Assembly (NCBI RefSeq): GCF_016902445.1
Contig: NZ_JACSNX010000002.1
Span: 62,001-126,000 of the forward strand
Direction of reading: 5' to 3'
DNA: 64,000 nucleotides
From: Oscillibacter valericigenes
GTDB taxonomy: Bacteria > Bacillota > Clostridia > Oscillospirales > Oscillospiraceae
Shown piece after piece: positions 56,143-63,704 of this stretch; position 1 is the stretch's first letter, and every line of letters begins with the position of its first letter. The notes under the pieces were generated by a model that saw nothing but the letters and a program-made list of their open reading frames with translations, was not told where the DNA came from and ran no database searches. The position numbers were made by a program, and so were the translations under genes.

Positions 56143-58257
56143 ATGAACGCAACCATATTGCACGAGAGCCGGGGGCGCATCCGGTTCCGGCTGCGCCAGA
56201 AACAGATGACACTCGCTCAAGCGGATCTGCTGGAAGCCTGGCTCCAAGGAAAATCCTGGACACGCCAGGTCACCGTCCATGAACGCACCTGTGCTGTGAT
56301 CCTGTACTACGATGGGGATCGACAAACTGTGCTGGAGGCCATCCGGCAGTTTTCCTGGCAGGAGGCGGAGCGGACCACATCACTGCCCGCCCACAGCACC
56401 CGGGCGCTGAACCGGGAATTTGAGGAGAAGCTGGTAACTAAGGTAGTGTGCAAAGCTGCCTGTACCCTGTTTCTCCCGTCCCCATTGCGGATTGCCCGTA
56501 TTCTCTGGCACATGATCCCCTTTGTACGGCGAGGACTGCACTGCTTGCTGCGCCGCCGCATCAAGGTGGAGCTGCTGGATGCCCTGTCTATTTCCATTTC
56601 CGCCTGCAGAAGGGACTTTGGAACCGCCGGAATGGTCATGTTCCTGCTGGAGGTAGGTGAACTGCTGGAGGAGTGGACAAGGAAGAAATCTGTGGCGGAT
56701 CTGGCCCGGTGTATGTCGCTGAATGTGGACCGGGTCTGGCTGCGCACGACCCAGGGCGAAGTGCTGGTCCCTGTGTCCCAGATCCAGCCGGGGGATGCGG
56801 TAGTCGTCCGCGCCGGCGGCATCGTCCCCGTGGACGGCCTGGTGCTGGAGGGGGAGGTCACTGTCAATCAGGCGTCCCTCACCGGCGAATCCATCCCGGT
56901 ACCCAAGCGCCCCGGAGGCGCAGTCTATGCCGGCACCGTGGTGGAGGAGGGCGAGTGTGTGCTGGAGGTAAAGCAGGCCTCCGGTCAGAGCCGCTATGAC
57001 CAAATCGTTCACATGATTGAGCAGTCGGAGCAGATGAAGTCGGAGGCTGAGAGCAAGGCTGCCAATCTGGCGGACAAGCTGGTGCCCTATACCTTTATAG
57101 GGAGTCTGCTGAGCTTCGTCCTTACCCGGAATGTAGCACGGGCTTTGTCGGTGCTGATGGTGGACTTCTCCTGCGCCCTGAAACTGGCTATGCCTCTGGC
57201 CGTCCTCTCTGCCATGCGGGAGGCGGGACGGGCCCATATCACCGTCAAGGGCGGCAAGTTCCTGGAGGCGGTGGCTGCCGCCGACACCATCATTTTCGAC
57301 AAGACCGGCACCCTGACCCATGCCTGCCCCCGGGTGGCTCAGGTGGTGTCCTTCGGTGGCAAAGAGGAATCCGAAATGCTGCGGCTGGCTGCCTGTCTGG
57401 AGGAGCACTTCCCCCATTCCATGGCCAACGCCGTGGTGGAGGAGGCCAAGCGCCGGGGCCTGCGCCACGAGGAGTACCACTCCAAGGTGGAGTATCTGGT
57501 GGCTCACGGCATCGCAAGCACCGTCGATGAGGAGCGAGTCCTCATCGGCAGCGCCCACTTTATTTTTGAGGATGAGGGGTGCGTCGTTCCAGAGGACGAA
57601 CAGGAACGCTTTGATGCGCTGCCGCCGGAGTATTCCCACCTGTATCTGGCAGTAGGGGGGCAGCTGGCCGCTGTGATCTGCATCTCCGACCCGCTGCGGG
57701 AGGAGGCGAAGGAAGTTCTGTCCACCCTCCGTGCTCTGGGGGTCACCAATACCGTCATGCTCACCGGCGACAGTTACCGCACCGCCGCAGCCATTGCCGC
57801 CCAGGTGGGAGTGGATGACTTCCGCGCTGGAGTCCTTCCGGCGGACAAGGCGGAGTATGTGGCACGGCTCCGCCGGGAGGGGCATACCGTCCTGATGGTG
57901 GGCGACGGCATCAACGACTCACCGGCCCTGTCCGAGGCGGATGCAGGCATTGCCATCAGCGACGGGGCCGCCATCGCCCGGGAAATCGCGGACATCACCA
58001 TCGCTGCCGACAGTCTCTGGGAACTGGTAGAGCTGCGCCGGATCGCCATGGCGCTGATGGCGCGCATCCACTCCAACTACCGCTTCGTTATCGGCTTCAA
58101 CGGCACCCTGATTGCCCTTGGTGTGGCCGGTGTTCTGCCGCCCGCCACCTCTGCCACGCTGCACAATCTCTCCACCCTGGGCGTCAGCCTGCGGAGCATG
58201 GGCCGGCTGACTGCTCAGACGCAGTCCGCTCGGGGCAACAATTCGCATAATGGATAA
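56143..58257 (+). CDS. Heavy-metal-translocating P-type ATPase
   Basis: The protein has 704 residues. The N-terminus (HESRGRIRFRLRQKQ) is an HMA-like domain lacking C-x-x-C. Then come the actuator loop (TGESIPVPKRPGG), phosphorylation site DKTGTLT (Asp386), the HP motif (EEHFPHSMANAVV), and MVGDGINDSPAL. The membrane metal motif reads DFSCALKLAMP (Cys344), with serine where CPx pumps have proline. So the metal is uncertain: manganese, iron or zinc are all possible. The GTG at 56128 precedes the AAGGAGGA site, so the ATG at 56143 is the start. Confidence 0.92.
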   Translation: MNATILHESRGRIRFRLRQKQMTLAQADLLEAWLQGKSWTRQVTVHERTCAVILYYDGDRQTVLEAIRQFSWQEAERTTSLPAHSTRALNREFEEKLVTKVVCKAACTLFLPSPLRIARILWHMIPFVRRGLHCLLRRRIKVELLDALSISISACRRDFGTAGMVMFLLEVGELLEEWTRKKSVADLARCMSLNVDRVWLRTTQGEVLVPVSQIQPGDAVVVRAGGIVPVDGLVLEGEVTVNQASLTGESIPVPKRPGGAVYAGTVVEEGECVLEVKQASGQSRYDQIVHMIEQSEQMKSEAESKAANLADKLVPYTFIGSLLSFVLTRNVARALSVLMVDFSCALKLAMPLAVLSAMREAGRAHITVKGGKFLEAVAAADTIIFDKTGTLTHACPRVAQVVSFGGKEESEMLRLAACLEEHFPHSMANAVVEEAKRRGLRHEEYHSKVEYLVAHGIASTVDEERVLIGSAHFIFEDEGCVVPEDEQERFDALPPEYSHLYLAVGGQLAAVICISDPLREEAKEVLSTLRALGVTNTVMLTGDSYRTAAAIAAQVGVDDFRAGVLPADKAEYVARLRREGHTVLMVGDGINDSPALSEADAGIAISDGAAIAREIADITIAADSLWELVELRRIAMALMARIHSNYRFVIGFNGTLIALGVAGVLPPATSATLHNLSTLGVSLRSMGRLTAQTQSARGNNSHNG

Positions 58258-58324
58258 AAAAAGAATCCTTTCCGCTTGGTAGCTTGTGCTTTTTGCGTGG
58301 TCGCATATGACTAACTCCGTGTGC

Positions 58325-58392
58325 TATAATAAGCCCACGATGCGCAGTGCGTGATGCATGGTAAGTCCAATCGCCGCTGCGCATCGTTTTTT
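58325..58392 (+). promoter_or_regulatory. Short terminated leader or small RNA before the permease genes
   Basis: TATAAT (58325-58330, no good -35 box) is followed by CGATGCGCAG (58338-58347), a 29-base loop, CTGCGCATCG (58377-58386) and TTTTTT. A transcript would be only about 55 nt long unless the terminator is bypassed. It may simply end the P-type ATPase transcript. Confidence 0.5.
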
Positions 58393-58400
58393 ACAATACA

Positions 58401-58416
58401 GTTAGTTATAGCTAAC
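58401..58416 (+). promoter_or_regulatory. DtxR-type operator before the FecCD genes
   Basis: GTTAGTTATAGCTAAC follows a TACAAT -10-like box (58392-58397). Confidence 0.8.
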
Positions 58417-58420
58417 CGTA

Positions 58421-59482
58421 TTGAAGAAAGGGGAGGATTGTATCAGACCGTATCGTTCTACCATAGTTCTCTTGGCTCTGTTGCTTGTCTTGTCCTGCTG
58501 CTCGCTGTTTGTAGGCGTGATCGATCTGACGCCGGGCGAGCTTCTGGCGGGCAATTTTGAGCAGCTGGAGATTTTCATCATCTCCCGGCTGCCCCGTCTG
58601 CTGGCCATTTTGTGTACCGGCATCGGCATGAGCGTGGCGGGGCTCATCATGCAGCAGCTGTGCAGCAACAAATTTGTGTCGCCCACCACCGGCGCGACAA
58701 TTTCCTCGGCGCAGTTCGGCATCCTGCTGGCTCTGCTCTTTATGCCGGCCTCCACCCTATGGAGCAGGGCTATCTTCGCCTTTGCCACGGCGATTCTGGG
58801 CACCTGGATCTTCGTCTGGTTCATTCAGCGCATCCAGTTCAAGGATGTGGTGATGGTCCCTCTGGTGGGCATCATGTTCGGCAATGTCATCGGCGGCATT
58901 ACCAACTATCTGGCTTACAAATATGAGATGACCCAAGCTCTGTCCTCCTGGCTGGTGGGCCACTTCTCGCTGGTGCTGAAAGGCCGGTATGAGATCGTCT
59001 GGCTGACGGTCCCGCTGGTGGTGCTGGCCTTCCTCTTCGCCAACCATTTCAACATTGTGGGACTGGGCAAGGATTTTTCCAAGAACCTGGGTGTCCCGTA
59101 TAACCTGGTCCTCTTTTCCGGGCTCACCATCGCTGCCATGATCACCGCCAGCATTGTGGTGGTGGTTGGTTCCATCTCCTACATCGGGCTGATCGTGCCC
59201 AATGTGGTGGCCATGTACAAGGGAGACAAGATCCGGGGCACGCTGGTGGATACCGCTCTGTTCGGCGCCATTTTTGTGCTGGTATGCGACATGATCGGCC
59301 GGATCGTAATCGCCCCCTACGAGCTGCCCATCGAGCTGATCGTGGGCATCCTGGGAAGCCTGATCTTTATCGGCCTGCTCTTTTACCGGCTCAAGCACGG
59401 CCGAAAAGCCATCCGTCTGGGCAGCGCCGGAACAGGCTGCTGCTCCGCCATGCCTAATCTGAAGGGAGGTGCGGACCAGTGA
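58421..59482 (+). CDS. FecCD-family iron-siderophore ABC permease (first)
   Basis: The protein has about 353 residues with eight to ten membrane segments and FecCD signatures: RLPRLLAILCTGIGMSVAGL, SPTTGATISSAQFGILLAL and GLIVPNVVAMYKGDK. It resembles the YclN/FatD/CeuB group for catecholate or petrobactin-like siderophores. The start is uncertain: the only in-frame start-like codon is a TTG at 58421, lying before a GGGGAGG site, while the normal ATG after that site seems to be missing. Coupled to the next gene by a four-base overlap. Confidence 0.88.
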   Translation: MKKGEDCIRPYRSTIVLLALLLVLSCCSLFVGVIDLTPGELLAGNFEQLEIFIISRLPRLLAILCTGIGMSVAGLIMQQLCSNKFVSPTTGATISSAQFGILLALLFMPASTLWSRAIFAFATAILGTWIFVWFIQRIQFKDVVMVPLVGIMFGNVIGGITNYLAYKYEMTQALSSWLVGHFSLVLKGRYEIVWLTVPLVVLAFLFANHFNIVGLGKDFSKNLGVPYNLVLFSGLTIAAMITASIVVVVGSISYIGLIVPNVVAMYKGDKIRGTLVDTALFGAIFVLVCDMIGRIVIAPYELPIELIVGILGSLIFIGLLFYRLKHGRKAIRLGSAGTGCCSAMPNLKGGADQ

Positions 59483-60456
59483 ACACCGCTGCCGTGCGCG
59501 CCAACCGGCGCAAACTCCTGATCCTGGCTGCGATTGTTCTTCTTTGTGCGGCAGGATATATGTTGGTGGAGGTCAACTTTTCTAATCCCAAGCTGCTGGC
59601 CTACGCCATGAAGATCCGCACCCCCAAGCTCATTGTCATGCTCATTACCGCCTTTTCCATCGGCGGCGCCTCGCTGGTGTTTCAGTCTATCATCAACAAC
59701 ACCATCGTGACCCCCTGCCTGTTGGGCATGAACTCCCTGTACACTCTTATCCACACGGCGGTGGTGTTTTTCCTGGGGTCTGCCAGCGTGGTGGCCTCCA
59801 ATGCCAACCTGTCCTTCGCGGTGGATGTGGTGCTCATGGGCATTACCGCTACCATTATCTACAGCTGGATCTTCAAAAAGACCAAGCACAATGTGCTGTA
59901 TGTGCTGTTGGTGGGCACAGTACTAACTTCGTTTTTCAGCAGCATTCAGACTACTCTTACACGGGTCATGGACCCCAATGAGTACGACAGCCTGCTGAAT
60001 ACTCTGGTGGCAAGCTTCAGCAACATCAATTCCGAGATCATCGTCTTTTCCCTGATCCTCTTGGCGGGCGTCATCTTCGCACTGCGAAAGGAGCTGGCCC
60101 TGCTGGATGTGCTGACCTTAGGCAAGGAGCAGGCTATTAATCTGGGGGTGGACTACGACCGCTGCATCCGCCGCCTGCTGCTGGGCGTGACCCTCTGCAT
60201 CGCCGTGGCCACCGCCATGGTAGGACCCATCTCCTTTTTGGGGCTCATCATCGCCAACCTGTCCCGGCAGCTGCTCAAGACCTTCCGCCACACCCAGCTG
60301 GTGCTGGGCTCGGCCCTGTTCGGCATGATCGTGCTGGTGGGCGGGCAGCTCATCGTCGAGCATGTGTATTCCTACTCCGTGCCGGTGAGCGTGTTCATCA
60401 CCGTGGGCGGCGGCCTTTACTTCCTCTACCTCCTCCTGACAAGAAAGAAGGTGTGA
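59479..60456 (+). CDS. FecCD-family iron-siderophore ABC permease (second)
   Basis: The protein has 325 residues with about nine membrane segments; ITAFSIGGASLVFQSIINNT, TPCLLGMNSLYTLIH and VGPISFLGLIIANLSRQLL are typical of the YclO/FatC/CeuC partner. Its start overlaps the first permease's stop (GTGA). It would pair with that permease and the ATPase that follows. No substrate-binding protein is present in the window. Confidence 0.9.
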   Translation: MNTAAVRANRRKLLILAAIVLLCAAGYMLVEVNFSNPKLLAYAMKIRTPKLIVMLITAFSIGGASLVFQSIINNTIVTPCLLGMNSLYTLIHTAVVFFLGSASVVASNANLSFAVDVVLMGITATIIYSWIFKKTKHNVLYVLLVGTVLTSFFSSIQTTLTRVMDPNEYDSLLNTLVASFSNINSEIIVFSLILLAGVIFALRKELALLDVLTLGKEQAINLGVDYDRCIRRLLLGVTLCIAVATAMVGPISFLGLIIANLSRQLLKTFRHTQLVLGSALFGMIVLVGGQLIVEHVYSYSVPVSVFITVGGGLYFLYLLLTRKKV

Positions 60457-61054
60457 CCATGCGTGTACAGGAATTGACAAAACAGTATGACGGGAAAACC
60501 GTGGTGGACGGCGTGAGCTTCGCCATTCCCAAGGGCAAGGTGATTTCCCTGATCGGCCCCAACGGCGCGGGCAAGTCCACCGTCATGGGCATGATCTCCC
60601 GACTGATCGCCCACGACAGCGGACTGATAGACTTTGAGGGCAAGGACATTGGCAAATGGAAAAGCAAGGAGCTCTCCAAGCGCCTTGCCATCCTGACCCA
60701 GTCCAATAACATCCAGATGAAGCTGACTGTGCGGGAGCTGGTGACTTTCGGGCGCTTTCCCACAAGATGCTCGTCCCAATCTTTAATTACCTTTTGTTCC
60801 ACAGGATTATAGGCGTATCCCTCCTGGCCCTTCACAAGGGTATCCAGTCCCCACAGTTCCAGGGCCTCATAGGTATCATTGCTCCACACGGTTCGCAGTC
60901 CACAGCAGCGCTCCAACAGCATCCAATAGTCTGCCGGAAGTTCCCAGCGTCTGCGGATCTGGCTCTTATACTGCTTGGACATGGCTTGCTCCATCGCAGG
61001 TATATCAATTTGTCTTAATAGCTCGTCCAATAATTGCTCCAATCGGCTTTTCAT
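60398..61054 (-). pseudogene. Truncated SMI1/KNR4 (SUKH)-type immunity gene fused to antisense ABC sequence
   Basis: The first ~97 residues resemble a SUKH/SMI1 protein (RRRWELPADYWMLLERCCGL, TYEALELWGLDTLVKGQEGY, VIKDWDEHLVG). Beyond base ~60760 the frame continues by chance through the antisense of the ABC genes to 60398. The start at 61054 follows GAGAGGTG. SUKH proteins are often immunity factors against polymorphic toxins. The normal C-terminus is missing. Confidence 0.72.
60459..60812 (+). pseudogene. Truncated siderophore ABC transporter ATPase (YclP-like)
   Basis: The first ~100 residues match FecE/YclP-type ATPases: MRVQELTKQYDGKTVVDGVS, Walker A LIGPNGAGKSTVMG, Q-loop LAILTQSNN and MKLTVRELVTFGRFP. 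After about base 60758 the homology stops and the frame reads the antisense of an SMI1-type gene. The signature, Walker B and switch histidine are missing, so it cannot hydrolyse ATP. The importer is therefore non-functional unless another ATPase substitutes. Confidence 0.88.
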
Positions 61055-61059
61055 CAATA

Positions 61060-62064
61060 TCACCTCTCATTTTCGGGCGATACCATTCTCCACCCGGATG
61101 TCTGCACCCGGATAACAGGACGGAAAAAGTCATAGTCATTGTGAATCTCGTTATCTTCCCGAACCTCCGGTTTACAGTGAGGGGAACAGGGTAAATATCC
61201 AAGCAAAGGACCCATGCCGCCGCAGATATTGCAGCCGCCGTCGCCGCCGCAGGTGGTCAATGTTTTCCCCTCTACCAGCTCCCGCTTATAGGGGTCGTAG
61301 GCGATCGACAGGCCAAAGAAGTTGGTCTGCTCCATGTCGTATGGCTTACCCTGATCTTCCTCGCTTTCAAAGTGGTGCAGATGCATGGAGTAGTCCAGTC
61401 CATCCCCCCATGGGAACAGGGTGCGGCATCCGCCTCCGCACAGATAGGCCCACTCATCCGGCGTGGGAAGGCTGGCTGCCACCTCCCACAACAGGGACCG
61501 CTGAAACTCCGGGTAGGTCATTGGATGGCACAGCCACGCTCGCCAGCTATCACCATTGCGTTCAAAGCGGACCGTTTGGTGGATCTCAAGGCTCTGGCTG
61601 TTCCGGCCTGCCAACTTCTGTAGGTTCTCCAGCCAGTCCGGGTGAGCGGTGATGCGGGGGTCGTTCATGGGTACGCTTTCCCAGCCGATCTCCTCCAGTT
61701 TTCTGCCTACGAACATGGGGCCGATGGTCACCTGGCGTACTGGGGTCATGCTCTGCCTGAGAAATTCCTCCGCAGAGCCCTCATATTCGATTTCCGCAAA
61801 AATATCCGCCAGTTCCTCTTGGTTGGCCCTGTCCATTCCTTGGACAAAGCTCTCCCAGCCAAGAATCACGGTATCGCCTGGGACAAAGACAAACTCCCGG
61901 CCACCTTTTTCAAATAGGCCGGTGGTGCAGCTCTGCCCCCAGCGGGAAAAGGCGTATAGTTCCTTGAATGTCAAATGATAACGAGTCGCCAGCGTCTGCA
62001 TCAGCCAGAGCTTATCGGACAGTTTCAGTTTATCAAATTGTGGGCGAAATAAATTCTCGTTCAT
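61060..62064 (-). CDS. FGE-sulfatase-like fold protein, unknown function
   Basis: The protein has 334 residues. The central block SLPTPDEWAYLCGGGCRTLF and PWGDGLDYSMHLHHFE resemble the formylglycine-generating enzyme/sulfatase-modifying fold, and the C-terminus FFRPVIRVQTSG fits too. A Cys-rich insert (CGGDGGCNICGGMG) may bind metal. The N-terminal ~110 residues are separate (KLSDKLWLMQTLATRYHLTF). It is in an array of small leftward genes next to an SMI1-type gene, so an effector or immunity link is inferred. Confidence 0.7.
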   Translation of the reverse strand: MNENLFRPQFDKLKLSDKLWLMQTLATRYHLTFKELYAFSRWGQSCTTGLFEKGGREFVFVPGDTVILGWESFVQGMDRANQEELADIFAEIEYEGSAEEFLRQSMTPVRQVTIGPMFVGRKLEEIGWESVPMNDPRITAHPDWLENLQKLAGRNSQSLEIHQTVRFERNGDSWRAWLCHPMTYPEFQRSLLWEVAASLPTPDEWAYLCGGGCRTLFPWGDGLDYSMHLHHFESEEDQGKPYDMEQTNFFGLSIAYDPYKRELVEGKTLTTCGGDGGCNICGGMGPLLGYLPCSPHCKPEVREDNEIHNDYDFFRPVIRVQTSGWRMVSPENER

Positions 62065-62077
62065 ATCAAGTCCTCTT

Positions 62078-62368
62078 TCAATTCACCACAGCAGACCGCG
62101 ATTCCTTTTCCACAAGATAAACCGCCTCCATCAATAGCGCGGGAAGCTGATTTGTTTCTGTCGTTTCATACTGCTGGACTGGATTCGCCCAATCGAAGTT
62201 ATGAATGACAGAAATGATGTATCTGTCCTGATACCAGCCCATATCCAGCAGAAAGCAGTTCGGATATTCCACTTGCAGCATATCTTCTTTTCGTGTGACA
62301 TCCAGAAAAATGACCTTTCCCGTGCCAAAATCCACATGACGCCAGCTGCGCTGTATATCATCCATCAT
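62078..62368 (-). CDS. Small protein of unknown function
   Basis: The protein has 96 residues, aromatic-rich and acidic (VDFGTGKVIFLDVTRKEDML, CFLLDMGWYQDRYIISVIHN). It resembles small immunity-type proteins in size and composition only. It lies 14 bases before the FGE-like gene in the same direction. Confidence 0.68.
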   Translation of the reverse strand: MMDDIQRSWRHVDFGTGKVIFLDVTRKEDMLQVEYPNCFLLDMGWYQDRYIISVIHNFDWANPVQQYETTETNQLPALLMEAVYLVEKESRSAVVN

Positions 62369-62408
62369 GATCTCCTTTCATTTTTCCCAGCCGAAGTACT
62401 GTTTCCTT

Positions 62409-62789
62409 CTAAAAGAGCAGTTCACCGAAAAACAGCCTGAGAGTTACGGCAGATACTGTTTCAAGCTGTGGCTTGCTGAGAGGAGTGTAGTGAAGGACGA
62501 TTTCTCCATACAACTCCGTGTTGATGTGGTGTTCTTCCAGATACCGCAGAACCTTTCGGTTGTTCCGCACGATATTTAGACGAAACCTGGTATTATCAAG
62601 GGCATATTCAAAACAGTCCGGGTCAATCAACTGACCATTGGCTGGATCATTCATTTCCAAGCGGAGTGCTTCCGCGCCGGTCTTGCGGGAGAGTGTAAAG
62701 TAACCATCCTCCAGTTCAAAGAACAGGCAGGACAGCCCTTCCTCATTGTCCAGCTCCCAAGTCATTCTTTTTGCAAATAATTCCATCAT
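62409..62789 (-). CDS. Small protein of unknown function
   Basis: The protein has 126 residues (MMELFAKRMTWELDNEEGLS, GEIVLHYTPLSKPQLETVSA), probably alpha/beta and acidic. It lies six bases downstream of the NADAR gene and is probably co-transcribed with it. No family was recognised; size and context fit an immunity-type protein. Confidence 0.68.
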   Translation of the reverse strand: MMELFAKRMTWELDNEEGLSCLFFELEDGYFTLSRKTGAEALRLEMNDPANGQLIDPDCFEYALDNTRFRLNIVRNNRKVLRYLEEHHINTELYGEIVLHYTPLSKPQLETVSAVTLRLFFGELLF

Positions 62790-62795
62790 TTTACC

Positions 62796-63704
62796 TCAGA
62801 CTGCGTTCCAGTCGCACAACATTTCATTCTGCGTGACCCGGCGCAGTTCGTCCCGTACCTCCATTAGAGCAAAACCCAGCAGGTTTTGCCCCCGCCACTT
62901 CATCGGGTCCTGCGCCTCGGGGGAGCTGGCTGCGAGACGAATACCCCAGATGTTATCATAGGGACTGGCCTCCACCAGCACACTATCTCCGGTGGAGAGA
63001 AGAAATTCGCGCAGGTCGCGGTTTTGGCTGAATTTGCACCAGTTGCCATTCAATACAATGGCGTATTTGAACTTATCCCATACCTTCTGGTCAAAACCCC
63101 GCACCTTGCGGCCCAGGGCCTTGATCTGTTTAGGGTCACTACACTTCAATATCTGCTCCTGGATTTCACTATCGCCAAAGAGCTCCGCCTTGGCCGCCAT
63201 CATATACTGCTCCATACAAAGATAGGTATTGGCAATGGACCAGAAATCCTCCATCCACCACTGGCTGAGGCAGCTTTTTGTCAGCTGGCCGTCCTCGGAA
63301 GGCTGATGGCCCCAGAATAAGCAAAATTCCCGCTTTCTCCCAGCGGCAAACTCCTGCTGAAGCCACTGCCGGGTGTATTTAGGGCTTCCTTCCGGCTGCC
63401 ACGCATTCACCCAGAAGTCCCCATGTTCCAGCACTTCGCTGCTATCTTCGTCATCCCACCAACCCTTCCAGGTCACCGGCTCGGGAAAGAGGGTGCGGTA
63501 TTCCGTCCGCTCATCCGGGGAGAGGGTGTCCATCCAATCGCCAAATCGGTATATGTAATCCTCCCCGTAGCCCATGCGCCAGCCAATAGAGTATCGCTCG
63601 ATCTCCCGGTGAGCCAGCCAAGGGGGAGGCATTATTTTCTTTTCCTGTAATGCCATATCATTTTCCCTCGTCTCACAGCAATTAAATTCTTCTTTTCTTA
63701 CCAT
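62796..63704 (-). CDS. NADAR domain protein (YbiA-like)
   Basis: The protein has up to 302 residues. The NADAR domain covers about residues 125-290: FCLFWGHQPSEDGQLTKSCL, MEDFWSIANTYLCMEQYMMA, ILKCSDPKQIKALGRKVRGF, FKYAIVLNGNWCKFSQN and WGIRLAAS. NADAR proteins cleave ADP-ribose or related N-glycosidic bonds and are linked to NAD/ADP-ribose conflict systems. The N-terminal 120 residues are a separate Trp-rich domain (MPPPWLAHREIERYSIGWRM). The start could also be the ATG at 63656, nine bases after GAGG. The first ATG overlaps the upstream gene's end. Confidence 0.85.
   Translation of the reverse strand: MVRKEEFNCCETRENDMALQEKKIMPPPWLAHREIERYSIGWRMGYGEDYIYRFGDWMDTLSPDERTEYRTLFPEPVTWKGWWDDEDSSEVLEHGDFWVNAWQPEGSPKYTRQWLQQEFAAGRKREFCLFWGHQPSEDGQLTKSCLSQWWMEDFWSIANTYLCMEQYMMAAKAELFGDSEIQEQILKCSDPKQIKALGRKVRGFDQKVWDKFKYAIVLNGNWCKFSQNRDLREFLLSTGDSVLVEASPYDNIWGIRLAASSPEAQDPMKWRGQNLLGFALMEVRDELRRVTQNEMLCDWNAV

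Noticed and set aside
46596-58416. A CRISPR-like array from the repeated GTTAGC palindromes
   Set aside because: The copies are kilobases apart, lie at promoters and lack regular spacers; they are operators.
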